From Nephthysia sp036513515 (GTDB lineage: Bacteria > Chloroflexota > Dormibacteria > Dormibacterales > Dormibacteraceae): 21,385 bases of DNA. Positions 7,631 through 14,862 of this stretch are shown here, piece by piece. The stretch's first letter is position 1. Every line of letters begins with the position of its first letter. The notes under the pieces were generated by a model that was given only the letters and a program-made list of their open reading frames with translations, searched no databases and was not told where the DNA came from. The stretch lies in contig DATBYW010000369.1 of NCBI GenBank assembly GCA_036513515.1, forward strand, positions 1 through 21,385, read 5' to 3'. The position numbers and the translations under genes were made by a program.

Positions 7631-9570
7631 GGCCTGCCTCCAGCTGTCACCACGCCGACCACGACTGCCAGGACCACTGCCGCCACCGCCGCCACGGTGA
7701 TCCAGGGCAGGGGGCGCCCGGCGATCCTCCCGGCCGCGGACGCGGCCCGGCCCGCCCCTCTTTCGGCGGCCGGAAGACCGATCCCCTCCACCCCGTTGAC
7801 CACCCCGAGGCCCGGCCGCCAGACGTAGCGAGCCAGGATCGCCTCGGCTGTGGCCCAGCCTGTCCCCAGGCGTGAGCCGAGCCGGCCGGCCACGGCCAGG
7901 GACCTGTCCTTGCGGAGGCCGAAGGCGGCCGCCGCGGCCGCCGCGCCCACGAGCACTATCGCCACATGCAGAACGTACGTTCCCACTGAGGGGACTTCTT
8001 GCGACCGAGCGCCGAGGTAGACGACCCAGCTCGTGAAGAACGAGAGCAGCCCGGCCAGGAGTCCCATCCCGCCGGCCAGCAGCGCCGCGACCACCAGGCT
8101 GACCTGGACCTCCCGAACCCGGCCGGGTTCGAAGGCCCGGCGCCGCCGCAGCGGACCAACCACGACGGCGAAGGCCACCCGGAACCCCGCCAGCGCGACC
8201 AGGAACAGCCCGGCCGCGAGAGCGATCGAGGCCAGCGACCTTGGCCGCCAGGCCGCGGCGGCGGCGGGGCCAAGGCTGAACGCCGCCACCCCGACGATCA
8301 GCCCGGCCGCCGTTCCTCGCATGATCCGGCCCGCGGCTCCCATCTGGCGAAGATCGGCGGTCCGCATCGCCGCGACGGCGGCGGAGCCGCTCATGAGCGC
8401 CCCGGCTCTGCCCAGCGCCACCGCCAGGAGGCCGGTCAATCCGGCCGCCGCCGAGGCCGGGTACACAACGGTGAGCAGTGCCAGGGCCACACCACCGGAG
8501 CTGGCCAGCAGCAGCGAGCGGCGCAGCTCGGTGCCGACCAACCCGAGCAGCGGTCCGGCGACTGCAGCGATCCCGAAGGCGTAGCCCGCCGCCCTCGGCG
8601 CCTGGGGACCGGCAGCCCCCACGAAGGGAAGCACCCGCAGGAGCAGCGACCCGGCCAGGATGGGCCAGACCCCCGAGACCAGCGCGAGCAGCGAGGGCGG
8701 CGCCTCAACCGAAGCCGTCTGCCAGGCGGTCAAGGGCCAGAGGCAAGCCCGAACGAAGACGGCGGCGAGCAGCAGGAGGGCCACCGCGGTGAGCGACTTG
8801 AGCCCCACGCCGGGCGTGCTCAGCAGCATCGGCGGCAGCTTGTCCAGATCGATCGAGCCGAACCTCGAGTACAGAAGACCCACCGCGCTGAGCAGCGCCA
8901 TGTCGCCCAGGAAGGGCAGCGCCAGGGCCACCTGGGAGGCGCGCGCCGACGACTCGGTCCCCCAGCGGTGGCCGAGCAGCAGGTAAGAGGCGATTCCCGA
9001 GACGGCCCAGAAGGCGAACAGCTCGGCCAGGTCCGTGCTCACCACGACACCGGCTACCGAGAGCATCAGGAGCAGGACGTTCACGTGGTAGCGAACCTGG
9101 CCCGGTTCCCGGGGGGCGGCGACCCGATGCCAGGCCAACGCGGCCAGGAAGATGACCAGGGCGGCGGCGAGGGCGGCCAGCGCGTAGCGATCGATCCGTA
9201 CCGAGAGGTCCACCCCGAAGCCCTGGAAGCGCTGGTCGCCTGTGAAGCTCACGGGCTCGTTGATCCACTGGTAGGCGATCCGGTAGGGCGTGTTCTGGCG
9301 AAAGCGTGCCCAACCGACCAGCAGGGTTGCGGCGAGCATCACCAGCGCGGTCAGAATCGTCACGTTGGACGCGGCCCGCCGCCCTCTGACCCCGGTCAGC
9401 ACGACCACGAAGCCGAACAGCGGCGCGAGCAGGATCAGCGGCACCGCCCAGCCCAGCGTGCTCGCGGGGTCGAAGCCGCCCGGCCTGGACGAGCTCGCCG
9501 CCGAGGCCGTGCTGGTGGCGAGCGCCAGCCCCGGGAAGCCGATGAGGTGGACGAGACCGGCCAGGTTCAG
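7627..9570 (-). CDS. nuoL: NuoL-like complex I membrane subunit, divergent
   Basis: Multi-spanning protein with NuoL architecture, including a C-terminal region with extra helices. Recognisable landmarks: TDLAELFAFWAVSGIASYLLLG matches the NuoL TM5 region but with Ala for the essential Glu (E. coli E144). RACLWPLTAW matches the GKSAQLPLQTW region with Arg for K229. The TM8 histidines and the TM12 lysine are replaced, the latter by Arg. Start: the only ATG/GTG/TTG after the nuoK stop is GTG at 9444 (605 aa), with no SD and a 122-bp gap. A CTG at 9570 forms a CTGA overlap with the nuoK stop, follows a GGGGGA by 7 nt, and keeps an open frame of 42 extra codons (647 aa). I list the CTG start, with 9444 as the conventional alternative. 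Confidence 0.8.
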   Translation of the reverse strand: MNLAGLVHLIGFPGLALATSTASAASSSRPGGFDPASTLGWAVPLILLAPLFGFVVVLTGVRGRRAASNVTILTALVMLAATLLVGWARFRQNTPYRIAYQWINEPVSFTGDQRFQGFGVDLSVRIDRYALAALAAALVIFLAALAWHRVAAPREPGQVRYHVNVLLLMLSVAGVVVSTDLAELFAFWAVSGIASYLLLGHRWGTESSARASQVALALPFLGDMALLSAVGLLYSRFGSIDLDKLPPMLLSTPGVGLKSLTAVALLLLAAVFVRACLWPLTAWQTASVEAPPSLLALVSGVWPILAGSLLLRVLPFVGAAGPQAPRAAGYAFGIAAVAGPLLGLVGTELRRSLLLASSGGVALALLTVVYPASAAAGLTGLLAVALGRAGALMSGSAAVAAMRTADLRQMGAAGRIMRGTAAGLIVGVAAFSLGPAAAAAWRPRSLASIALAAGLFLVALAGFRVAFAVVVGPLRRRRAFEPGRVREVQVSLVVAALLAGGMGLLAGLLSFFTSWVVYLGARSQEVPSVGTYVLHVAIVLVGAAAAAAAFGLRKDRSLAVAGRLGSRLGTGWATAEAILARYVWRPGLGVVNGVEGIGLPAAERGAGRAASAAGRIAGRPLPWITVAAVAAVVLAVVVGVVTAGGRP

Positions 9571-9842
9571 CGGCTGTTCCCCCGAACGGTCCAGCCGACC
9601 GCGAGGATGGTCCAGGCCAGGGCCACGAGGGCGACCAGGGCCGCCATCTCCTGTCCCGTGTCGGGATCCTGCCGCAGCGTCGCGAAGCGGGAGGCACCCG
9701 CCAGGCAGATGCCGAGCCCGGCGGCAATGGCGGGCAGCCCCACGAAAGCCTCAGTCAGCGGGCGGCGCCAGAGCAGGGCGAACACGCCGCACCCGGCTAT
9801 GGCCGAGCCGAGGACGAGGCAGGACACGAGCGATACGTTCAC
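9567..9842 (-). CDS. nuoK: NuoK-like small membrane subunit, divergent
   Basis: 91 aa with three hydrophobic segments, the size and layout of NuoK. The family pattern RRNLL-x-x-L-x-G-x-E aligns with RRPLTEAFVGLPAI (26-39), and GQ-x-M-x-x-L aligns with GQEMAAL (63-69). The two buried glutamates needed for proton transfer in E. coli NuoK (E36, E72) fall at Pro37 and at Trp77/Thr78. Identity therefore rests on size, topology, residual motifs and position between NuoJ and NuoL. Start GTG at 9842 overlaps the nuoJ stop as GTGA; the stop overlaps the proposed CTG of nuoL. Confidence 0.72.
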   Translation of the reverse strand: MNVSLVSCLVLGSAIAGCGVFALLWRRPLTEAFVGLPAIAAGLGICLAGASRFATLRQDPDTGQEMAALVALVALAWTILAVGWTVRGNSR

Positions 9843-10339
9843 GGACGCCGGTTCCAGCCGATGCCGGCCAGGCCGCTCAGCCCGATCAGCACCGTGAACG
9901 CCACCGCCTGGACAGCTATCGCGTCCCTTGCGAAGAGCACCCTCCCCAGGGCCGCAGCCCCGAACCAGCCGCCCGGGTAGGAGCCGTGCACGAAATCTCC
10001 GCGCACCGCCGCGTAGGCGAGCAGGACGAAGAGCGCGGCCGCCACGACACCGCCCACCTGGGCCAGCCAGGCGGTGTCCGCGGACTCTCTCTCACGCGAG
10101 GTGGCGGCGATCACGCTTCGGCCACTCAGGAGCACGGCTGCGCCGCCCAGGCAGACCAGCGTCACCAGGGCGGCGAAGACCGCCGAAAGGCAGGCGATCG
10201 CTCCCGAACCACCGGCGGCCAGGGCAAGGAGGGCGGGCGCCCGCCACCGGGAGCCACCGGGTAGGAGCGCGCTCAGCAGGGCGCCCAGCAGCGTGAGGCC
10301 CGCGCAGAAGTAAAAGGCGATAGCGAGAAGGACGTCCAC
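9839..10339 (-). CDS. nuoJ: NuoJ-like membrane subunit
   Basis: 166 aa with about five hydrophobic segments. The N terminus FYFCAGLTLLGALLSALL resembles the NuoJ first helix, and a central segment (LVTLVCLGGAAVLLSG) sits where the VYAGAI-x-VLF helix with its pi-bulge lies in NuoJ, but the Tyr is not kept. In complex I, NuoJ couples quinone-site movements to the pumps. The assignment relies on order (J-K-L-M-N) and topology more than on strong motifs. GTG start at 10339; the small upstream membrane gene ends 40 bp away. Confidence 0.68.
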   Translation of the reverse strand: MDVLLAIAFYFCAGLTLLGALLSALLPGGSRWRAPALLALAAGGSGAIACLSAVFAALVTLVCLGGAAVLLSGRSVIAATSRERESADTAWLAQVGGVVAAALFVLLAYAAVRGDFVHGSYPGGWFGAAALGRVLFARDAIAVQAVAFTVLIGLSGLAGIGWNRRP

Positions 10340-10378
10340 AGTGCTCCGGATCAGGCCGTTCCCGGTTCTAGATCCTGG

Positions 10379-10585
10379 TCAGGCGGAGCGACCGGGCGCT
10401 CCAAGCCGTGAAGCATACAGTCCGACCCCCACGATGAGCAGGAAGGTCACGGCGGCGGCGGCGGCCGAGGGCCTGATCGGGCCGGCGATGAAGGCCACCA
10501 CCAGCCCCGCGGCGAGAATCAGGCTGGCCAGCGCGGCGGCCGTCGAGGCCACCGTCGTCGGGCTCAGAGTTGCGAGCCGGCGCAT
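10379..10585 (-). CDS. Small two-helix membrane protein, first gene of the nuo-like operon
   Basis: 68 aa from ATG 10585, which has GGAG 5 nt upstream; an in-frame ATG at 10606 would add seven residues but has no SD. Two hydrophobic segments (about 14-35 and 43-60) are joined by a short loop with Pro and Arg. No family is recognised. It lies directly before nuoJ on the same strand and is probably co-transcribed. It could be an accessory subunit of the divergent membrane complex, but nothing in the sequence shows a function. Confidence 0.6.
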   Translation of the reverse strand: MRRLATLSPTTVASTAAALASLILAAGLVVAFIAGPIRPSAAAAAVTFLLIVGVGLYASRLGAPGRSA

Positions 10586-10762
10586 GGATGCTCCACGGCG
10601 CGTCATTGTGGCAGAGCGCTCTGAGACAGACCGTCCTGGCCGCGCAACCGCCGGCCACATCTACGCGAGCGATTCCAGCCAGGCGCGGTGAAGACTGTCG
10701 TAGCGGCCCCGCCACCGATCAGGGTGGACGGCGCTCCGTCTTCGACCAGCAGCTCCGGTCCC

Positions 10763-11542
10763 TCAGCCCGCCCCCTCCTCGTCCGCCAGCTGATCGAGAG
10801 CGGCCAGTGCGCCGCTCCGCTCCACCAGGTCGGGAAGGAGGGCCCGAAGGGCCGGCTCCACCCGTCCGGCCAGCTCGGCTCTTCTCTCCGGCGGCAGCTC
10901 ATGGCGGCGGCCCGAGTAAGCGATGACGAACCGGCGCATGGTGGGATCGAGGCGACGGCGCCAGCGAGGCTGCGAGACCGGCCCGGGGACGGACGCGGCC
11001 AGCTCCTGCAGACGGACGGACGGACGCTCACGGACCACCACCGTGCCCGCGGCGAGGTCGCCGAGGCGCTGGTTGCGTTTGGTCACGAAGATAGCCACCG
11101 CGCCGGCCAGGTAGTACGCGGGAAGGAAGTCCACGATCCGGACCAGGTTGCGGACGATCGCCTGGCCGACACTGAGCGGACCGCCGCGCGTGTCGACCGC
11201 TCGCAGCCGCATCGCCCGCTTGCCGAGCGTCTGTCCTGACCAGACTGCCTCGGAGACGATGAAGTATCCGGCCAGGATGACGAGACCGCCGACCAGGACG
11301 AGCAGCGCCGGCACTGTCGAGTTGCCGGTCAGCAGACCGATCAAAAGTGCAGCCGCGCCAAGGCCGAGCAGCAGCCCCAGGAGAACCAGGCTGTCGATGA
11401 CCTGCGCGACGAACCGGCTCCCCACGTTCGCCGTCTCGTAGGTGAAGCTGACTCGCTCGGGAGTGGCGACCACGAGTTCCGGATCTGACGAATCCTCCCG
11501 GCTGGCCTGCGGCCGCGGCTCGCCGCCCGTTCCGTCTCGCAC
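10763..11542 (-). CDS. RDD family membrane protein
   Basis: 259 aa. The RDD domain covers about residues 30-170: the first helix begins with Arg and Asp (SRFVAQVIDSLVLLGLL), and later motifs GQTLGKRAMRLRAVD, QAIVRNLVRIVDFLP and RLGDLAAGT are typical. Family function is mostly unknown; some members are linked to transport or stress. After the domain comes a charged, soluble C-terminal tail (about 180-259) with MRRFVIAYSGRR and an Arg/Glu/Leu-rich helix. GTG start at 11542 preceded by an AGGACAG purine stretch. It is divergent from the SpoIIM gene, a pairing often seen in high-GC Gram-positives. Confidence 0.9.
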   Translation of the reverse strand: MRDGTGGEPRPQASREDSSDPELVVATPERVSFTYETANVGSRFVAQVIDSLVLLGLLLGLGAAALLIGLLTGNSTVPALLVLVGGLVILAGYFIVSEAVWSGQTLGKRAMRLRAVDTRGGPLSVGQAIVRNLVRIVDFLPAYYLAGAVAIFVTKRNQRLGDLAAGTVVVRERPSVRLQELAASVPGPVSQPRWRRRLDPTMRRFVIAYSGRRHELPPERRAELAGRVEPALRALLPDLVERSGALAALDQLADEEGAG

Positions 11543-11587
11543 CTGTCCTGTCCTTACCGAGTCAGACGTTAGCGATCATAGGGGCCG
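11543..11587. promoter_or_regulatory. Divergent RDD/spoIIM intergenic region
   Basis: Only 45 bp separate the two divergent starts, so both promoters must lie here or reach into the neighbouring genes. The minus strand has a -10-like TATGAT (11574-11579), but no good -35 at 17 bp, since that position falls inside the SpoIIM gene (CTCGTC). On the plus strand AGGGG before the ATG at 11588 can serve as a weak SD. Joint regulation of the pair is likely from layout alone. Confidence 0.35.
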
Positions 11588-12598
11588 ATGAGGGCAGACG
11601 AGTTCGTAGGCCGCCGCCAGAAGGAGTGGGAGAGGCTGGAGGCACTCTTGCGGAGGGCAAGCCGCGGTGGCAGGCTCCACCCGGAGGAGGCCATCGCGCT
11701 GGCAGCACTGTACCGCCGGGCCACCGCCGACCTGGCCCGGGCCCAGCGGGACTGGCCGGAGGAGGCTGTCACCGGCTATCTGAACGGGCTGGTGGGGCGC
11801 GGCCATGGCGCCGTCTACCGGGGTGGCGGCCACGTCCTGCGCCGGCTCTGGCGGTTCTATTCACAGACCGTCCCGCGGACCTTCAGGGCCTCCGGGCCCT
11901 ACCTCGTGGCGGCTGCCAGCCTCGTCTTCGGAAGCGCGGCCGTGGCCTTCCTCGCAGTCCTCGCCCGTCCCGAGCTGGCAGACGCCTTCGTACCGCCCCA
12001 GATCGTGGACCTGGTCAGGCAGCACCGGCTCTGGACGGACATCCCGCCCGAGGTCCGCCCGGTCGCCTCGGGGGAGATCTTCGACAACAACATCCAGGTC
12101 GCCGCCGTGGCCTTCACCACGGGGATCATCTTCTGCTTGCCCACGATCGCCATCCTGGTCCTGAACGGCGTGAACCTGGGCGGCGTCTTCGGCCTGGTCA
12201 CGAGCTACGGCCTTGGTCCCGGACTGCTGGACTTCGTCATCGCCCACGGCCCCCTGGAGCTGTCAATCATCGTGGCCGCAGGAGGAAGCGGGCTGATGCT
12301 GGGCTGGTCTCTCCTTCAGCCCGGCGCCTACCGGCGGAGAGACGCGCTGATCCTTGCGGCCCGCCGCGCCTACGTGCTGGCGGTGGGCCTGGGCCCGCTC
12401 CTGGTGGTGGCCGGCGTCATCGAGGGCAACCTCAGCCCCTCCAGCGCCCCCTTCGCATTGAAGCTGGCGGTCGGACTCGTCACGGTCTTTTTCCTCTACG
12501 GATGGCTTCTCCTGGGAGGCCGGCGAGAGCCTCGCAGTGAGACGGACCGCGATGAGCGTGGCGCTTTCGCTCACTCAGCCCGTCGAACGCGCTCCTGA
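11588..12598 (+). CDS. Stage II sporulation protein M (SpoIIM/DUF95) family membrane protein
   Basis: 336 aa. A charged N-terminal region (MRADEFVGRRQKEWERLEALL, about 1-95, helical) is followed by about six membrane segments. The family hallmark is the NN-x-x-V-A-x-x-A-F-x-x-G segment (NNIQVAAVAFTTGI, about 161-174) and NGVNLGGVFG (about 187-196), then HGPLELS. In Bacillus SpoIIM works in forespore engulfment, but most homologues occur in non-sporulating bacteria next to RDD, MoxR and DUF58 genes, so sporulation should not be inferred. ATG at 11588; Arg-rich C terminus. Its usual MoxR/DUF58 partners start 4.8 kb further on. Confidence 0.9.
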   Translation: MRADEFVGRRQKEWERLEALLRRASRGGRLHPEEAIALAALYRRATADLARAQRDWPEEAVTGYLNGLVGRGHGAVYRGGGHVLRRLWRFYSQTVPRTFRASGPYLVAAASLVFGSAAVAFLAVLARPELADAFVPPQIVDLVRQHRLWTDIPPEVRPVASGEIFDNNIQVAAVAFTTGIIFCLPTIAILVLNGVNLGGVFGLVTSYGLGPGLLDFVIAHGPLELSIIVAAGGSGLMLGWSLLQPGAYRRRDALILAARRAYVLAVGLGPLLVVAGVIEGNLSPSSAPFALKLAVGLVTVFFLYGWLLLGGRREPRSETDRDERGAFAHSARRTRS

Positions 12599-12785
12599 GT
12601 TCAAGTACCCAATCCACCGGGCCAATTGGGCTATATTGCCGTGCTCGGACGCCCTCGAGGCGTTTGAAATGCGTGTCGTAAAAGCACAACTTCAGCGTAT
12701 ATCTCAGCAGAAAGCTCTGGAATCGCAGCTGTGGGACTCGTTTCCACTCGGTAAAGCATCCAGCGGCGGGAGAAGGAGGCACTAG
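12599..12785 (+). other. AT-richer untranslated segment upstream of the glycosyltransferase
   Basis: This stretch is clearly lower in GC than its surroundings (27 of 60 bases G/C in 12661-12720). It contains inverted repeats CCCAAT/ATTGGG (12608-12613 and 12625-12630) and CGCC/GGCG (12650-12653 and 12659-12662), and -10-like TATATT (12632-12637) and TATATC (12698-12703) hexamers without good -35 partners. It probably carries the promoter for the following genes. A frame open from 12537 to 12785 encodes nothing I recognise and has no SD. Confidence 0.4.
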
Positions 12786-12830
12786 ATGCCACGTCACTGT
12801 CTCTACCCACTCTTATCCGTGCAGCCGTGA
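12786..12830 (+). CDS. 14-codon upstream ORF coupled to the glycosyltransferase
   Basis: Encodes MPRHCLYPLLSVQP. It has a perfect Shine-Dalgarno AGGAGG (12774-12779) with 6 nt to the ATG at 12786, the best ribosome binding site seen in the window. Its TGA (12828-12830) overlaps the GTG start of the glycosyltransferase (12827-12829) in a GTGA junction. The glycosyltransferase itself has no SD. This suggests a leader peptide through which ribosomes reach the main gene. It shows no run of one amino acid, so classical amino-acid attenuation is not indicated. Confidence 0.6.
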   Translation: MPRHCLYPLLSVQP

Positions 12831-14074
12831 AACCACGGCTGGCACTGCTCCACTACACTGCCCCGCCTGTAACCGGTGGCGTCGAGTTCGTCATGGCGGC
12901 CCAGGCAAGGAAGCTGAGCGAGGCCGGTTACGACGTCAAGGTGATCGCCGGCCGGGGTCAAGCCGACCTCCTTCCTGAACTCGACTCGCGCCATCCCGAG
13001 GTGGAAGACGTGACGCGGCGCTTGCAAGCGGGGAAGACCGCTCTGCGCCAGTTCAAGGCCCTGCGGGACAGCATCCGCAACAGGCTGCGCCCTCTTCTTG
13101 CGGATCGCGACATCGTCATCGCGCACAACGTCATGACGATGCCATTCAATTTGCCACTGGCAGCGGCACTTGCCGAGTTGGGACTGCCGCTGATCGCCTG
13201 GACACACGACATCGCCTGGGTGCAAGCGCAATACGAAGCCTTCAGGAAGCCAGACGATTGGCCGTACGACATTATGCAGCGGCCTCAGCCGGGCGTCACT
13301 TATGTCGCCATCTCGCGCGTGCGTCAGAAAGAGCTGGCCAGAGTCTTTGGCATGCCGTCCGCTGCAATACCGATCGTTCCCAACGGCATCGACCCGCACG
13401 AGTTCGTGCGAGTCGGACCCCGTGTTCACAGGCTGCTGGAGGGCGCCGGCGCCCTTGACGCGGACCCGCTCCTCCTGGTTCCCCAGCGGGTCACGCCCGC
13501 CAAGCGGCTGGAGCTGATCCTGGACGCCGCTGCGGAGCTGCGCCGGCCGATGCCGAAGATGAAAGTGGTCGTGACCGGTCCGCTGGGCGCGCACAACCTC
13601 GACGACAGGGCCTACGCCGCCAAGCTGCTGGAGCACCGGGCCCAGCTCCGACTCGACGGCGTGGTCAGCTTCCTCTTCGAGCAGCGCTGGCGGGGCTCGG
13701 AGCATGCCGTGCGGCTGGAGGACGTGGCCGACCTCTACCGGGTCAGCGACGTGGTCCTCATGCTCAGCGGCGCCGAGGGCTTCGGCCTGCCCGTGCTGGA
13801 GGCGGCGGTGGCACGCGTCCCCCTGGTCTGCGCCGACATCCCGATCCTGCGCGAGGTTGGAGGCGACGAGCTCCACACCTTCCCCACCAGCGGCGACGGC
13901 ACCGCCGTGGCGGCGGCCATCCGCCGGGCGCTGGAGAGCTCGGCGGTGCGCCAGCGACGCTTCATCCTTCGCCGCTACGCATGGCACTGCGTCCTGGCCA
14001 GCACCGAACGCGTCATCAGCGGCGCCCTCGATAGCGCCGGCGAACTGGAGGCCCCTGTGGCGATCGCCCAATAG
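12827..14074 (+). CDS. GT4 family (GT-B) glycosyltransferase
   Basis: 415 aa. Members move a sugar from a nucleotide-sugar donor onto glycans, lipids or proteins. The N-terminal domain has the acceptor-side glycine loop (PPVTGGVEFVM, 13-23). The C-terminal domain has IVPNGIDP (183-190), the phosphate-binding Arg221/Lys226 in QRVTPAKRLELIL, and the E-x7-E motif (Glu317, Glu325) in GAEGFGLPVLEA, typical of retaining GT4 enzymes. No membrane segment; probably peripheral at the cytoplasmic membrane. Start GTG at 12827 overlaps the stop of a 14-codon ORF and lacks its own SD. No other glycan genes are close, so the substrate is unknown. Confidence 0.88.
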   Translation: MKPRLALLHYTAPPVTGGVEFVMAAQARKLSEAGYDVKVIAGRGQADLLPELDSRHPEVEDVTRRLQAGKTALRQFKALRDSIRNRLRPLLADRDIVIAHNVMTMPFNLPLAAALAELGLPLIAWTHDIAWVQAQYEAFRKPDDWPYDIMQRPQPGVTYVAISRVRQKELARVFGMPSAAIPIVPNGIDPHEFVRVGPRVHRLLEGAGALDADPLLLVPQRVTPAKRLELILDAAAELRRPMPKMKVVVTGPLGAHNLDDRAYAAKLLEHRAQLRLDGVVSFLFEQRWRGSEHAVRLEDVADLYRVSDVVLMLSGAEGFGLPVLEAAVARVPLVCADIPILREVGGDELHTFPTSGDGTAVAAAIRRALESSAVRQRRFILRRYAWHCVLASTERVISGALDSAGELEAPVAIAQ

Positions 14075-14083
14075 CGACGCGGG

Positions 14084-14099
14084 GGGAACCAAGGTTCCC
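14084..14099 (+). terminator. Inverted repeat after the glycosyltransferase gene
   Basis: Perfect GGGAACC-AA-GGTTCCC repeat starting 9 bp after the glycosyltransferase stop. The 2-nt loop means the inner pairs must open, and no T-run follows, so it is only a candidate transcription end. The rest of 14100-14342 is GC-rich, holds no convincing gene and must include whatever promoter drives the acetyltransferase pair. Confidence 0.35.
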
Positions 14100-14342
14100 A
14101 GTTAAGGCCAGTTGCTGCCCCCCATGGACCCCCTCCCCCGGCCGCGGCCAGATACTCCCCCGACTGCGCCGAGCGACTGCGGGGGCCGCGGCGATCGCAT
14201 CGATTGCCGCCCGAATCCGGCCCGATTTGCGTTGCTCAAAGGGTAGCTCCGCCTGTTCGCCAAGGTCGGCCGAGGCTCTCCGGAAGTCGCACCGCAGTCG
14301 GGCTGGATTCGAGCATCGCTGACCGCGCGCAAAAATGGGTCA

Positions 14343-14849
14343 GTGATCGTGCGCCCAGAGACCCCAACCGACTACGAAGAGATCCGGACCCTCGTGGCCG
14401 TGACCATGCGGCCCAACGACGCCGAGCTGGTTGACCTGATTCGCGGATCGGAGAACTACATTCCCGATCTCGCCCTCGTTGCGGAGGACGCTAAGCGAGT
14501 CGTCGGGTACGCGCTCTTCAGCCACGTCACGCTCAAGGGGCTGGGGGAGCGATCCGTTCTCGCTCTCGCCCCGCTGTGCGTCAGGCCCGAGCGGCAACGC
14601 CAGGGGGTGGGCGCCGCCCTCATCTACGCCGGCCTGGACTGGGCGGACGCGCATGGTGCGCCGCTGGTGACCGTGCTCGGGCACCACGACTACTACCGGC
14701 GCTTCGGATTCGAGCCCTCTAGCCACTTCGACATCGAGCCGCCGTCCCACGACATCCCGGAGGGCGTGTTCATGGTGAAGCACCTGTCCAGCTACGGACC
14801 CGGCTTCAAGGGCCGCATCGTCTACCCTCCGGCCTTCGACGTCACATAG
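14343..14849 (+). CDS. GNAT family N-acetyltransferase
   Basis: 168 aa. The start (MIVRPETPTDYEEIRTLV) and the acetyl-CoA pyrophosphate loop in LCVRPERQRQGVGAALI (R/Q-x-x-G-x-G) are typical of GNAT enzymes, followed by GHHDYYRRFGFEPSSHF, which places it near the YhbS-like group. Substrate cannot be told from sequence. GTG at 14343; no SD is visible, and the GTG overlaps the TGA of a three-codon ATG frame (14335-14346). A second GNAT gene follows 13 bp downstream on the same strand, so the two are probably co-transcribed. Confidence 0.88.
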   Translation: MIVRPETPTDYEEIRTLVAVTMRPNDAELVDLIRGSENYIPDLALVAEDAKRVVGYALFSHVTLKGLGERSVLALAPLCVRPERQRQGVGAALIYAGLDWADAHGAPLVTVLGHHDYYRRFGFEPSSHFDIEPPSHDIPEGVFMVKHLSSYGPGFKGRIVYPPAFDVT

Positions 14850-14862
14850 CCTCCTCCACACC

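Noticed and set aside
7999..9897. Plus-strand open frame of 632 codons
   Set aside because: Antisense to nuoL and nuoK, compositionally biased (Arg, Gln, Glu, Gly), without domains; the minus-strand frames encode recognisable membrane proteins.
12537..12785. 82-codon plus-strand frame ending at the TAG just before the leader ORF
   Set aside because: Begins inside the SpoIIM gene, has no SD, no recognisable family, and spans what looks like a promoter/leader region.
12803..14092. Minus-strand open frame of 429 codons
   Set aside because: Antisense shadow of the GT4 glycosyltransferase, whose motifs are clear on the plus strand.
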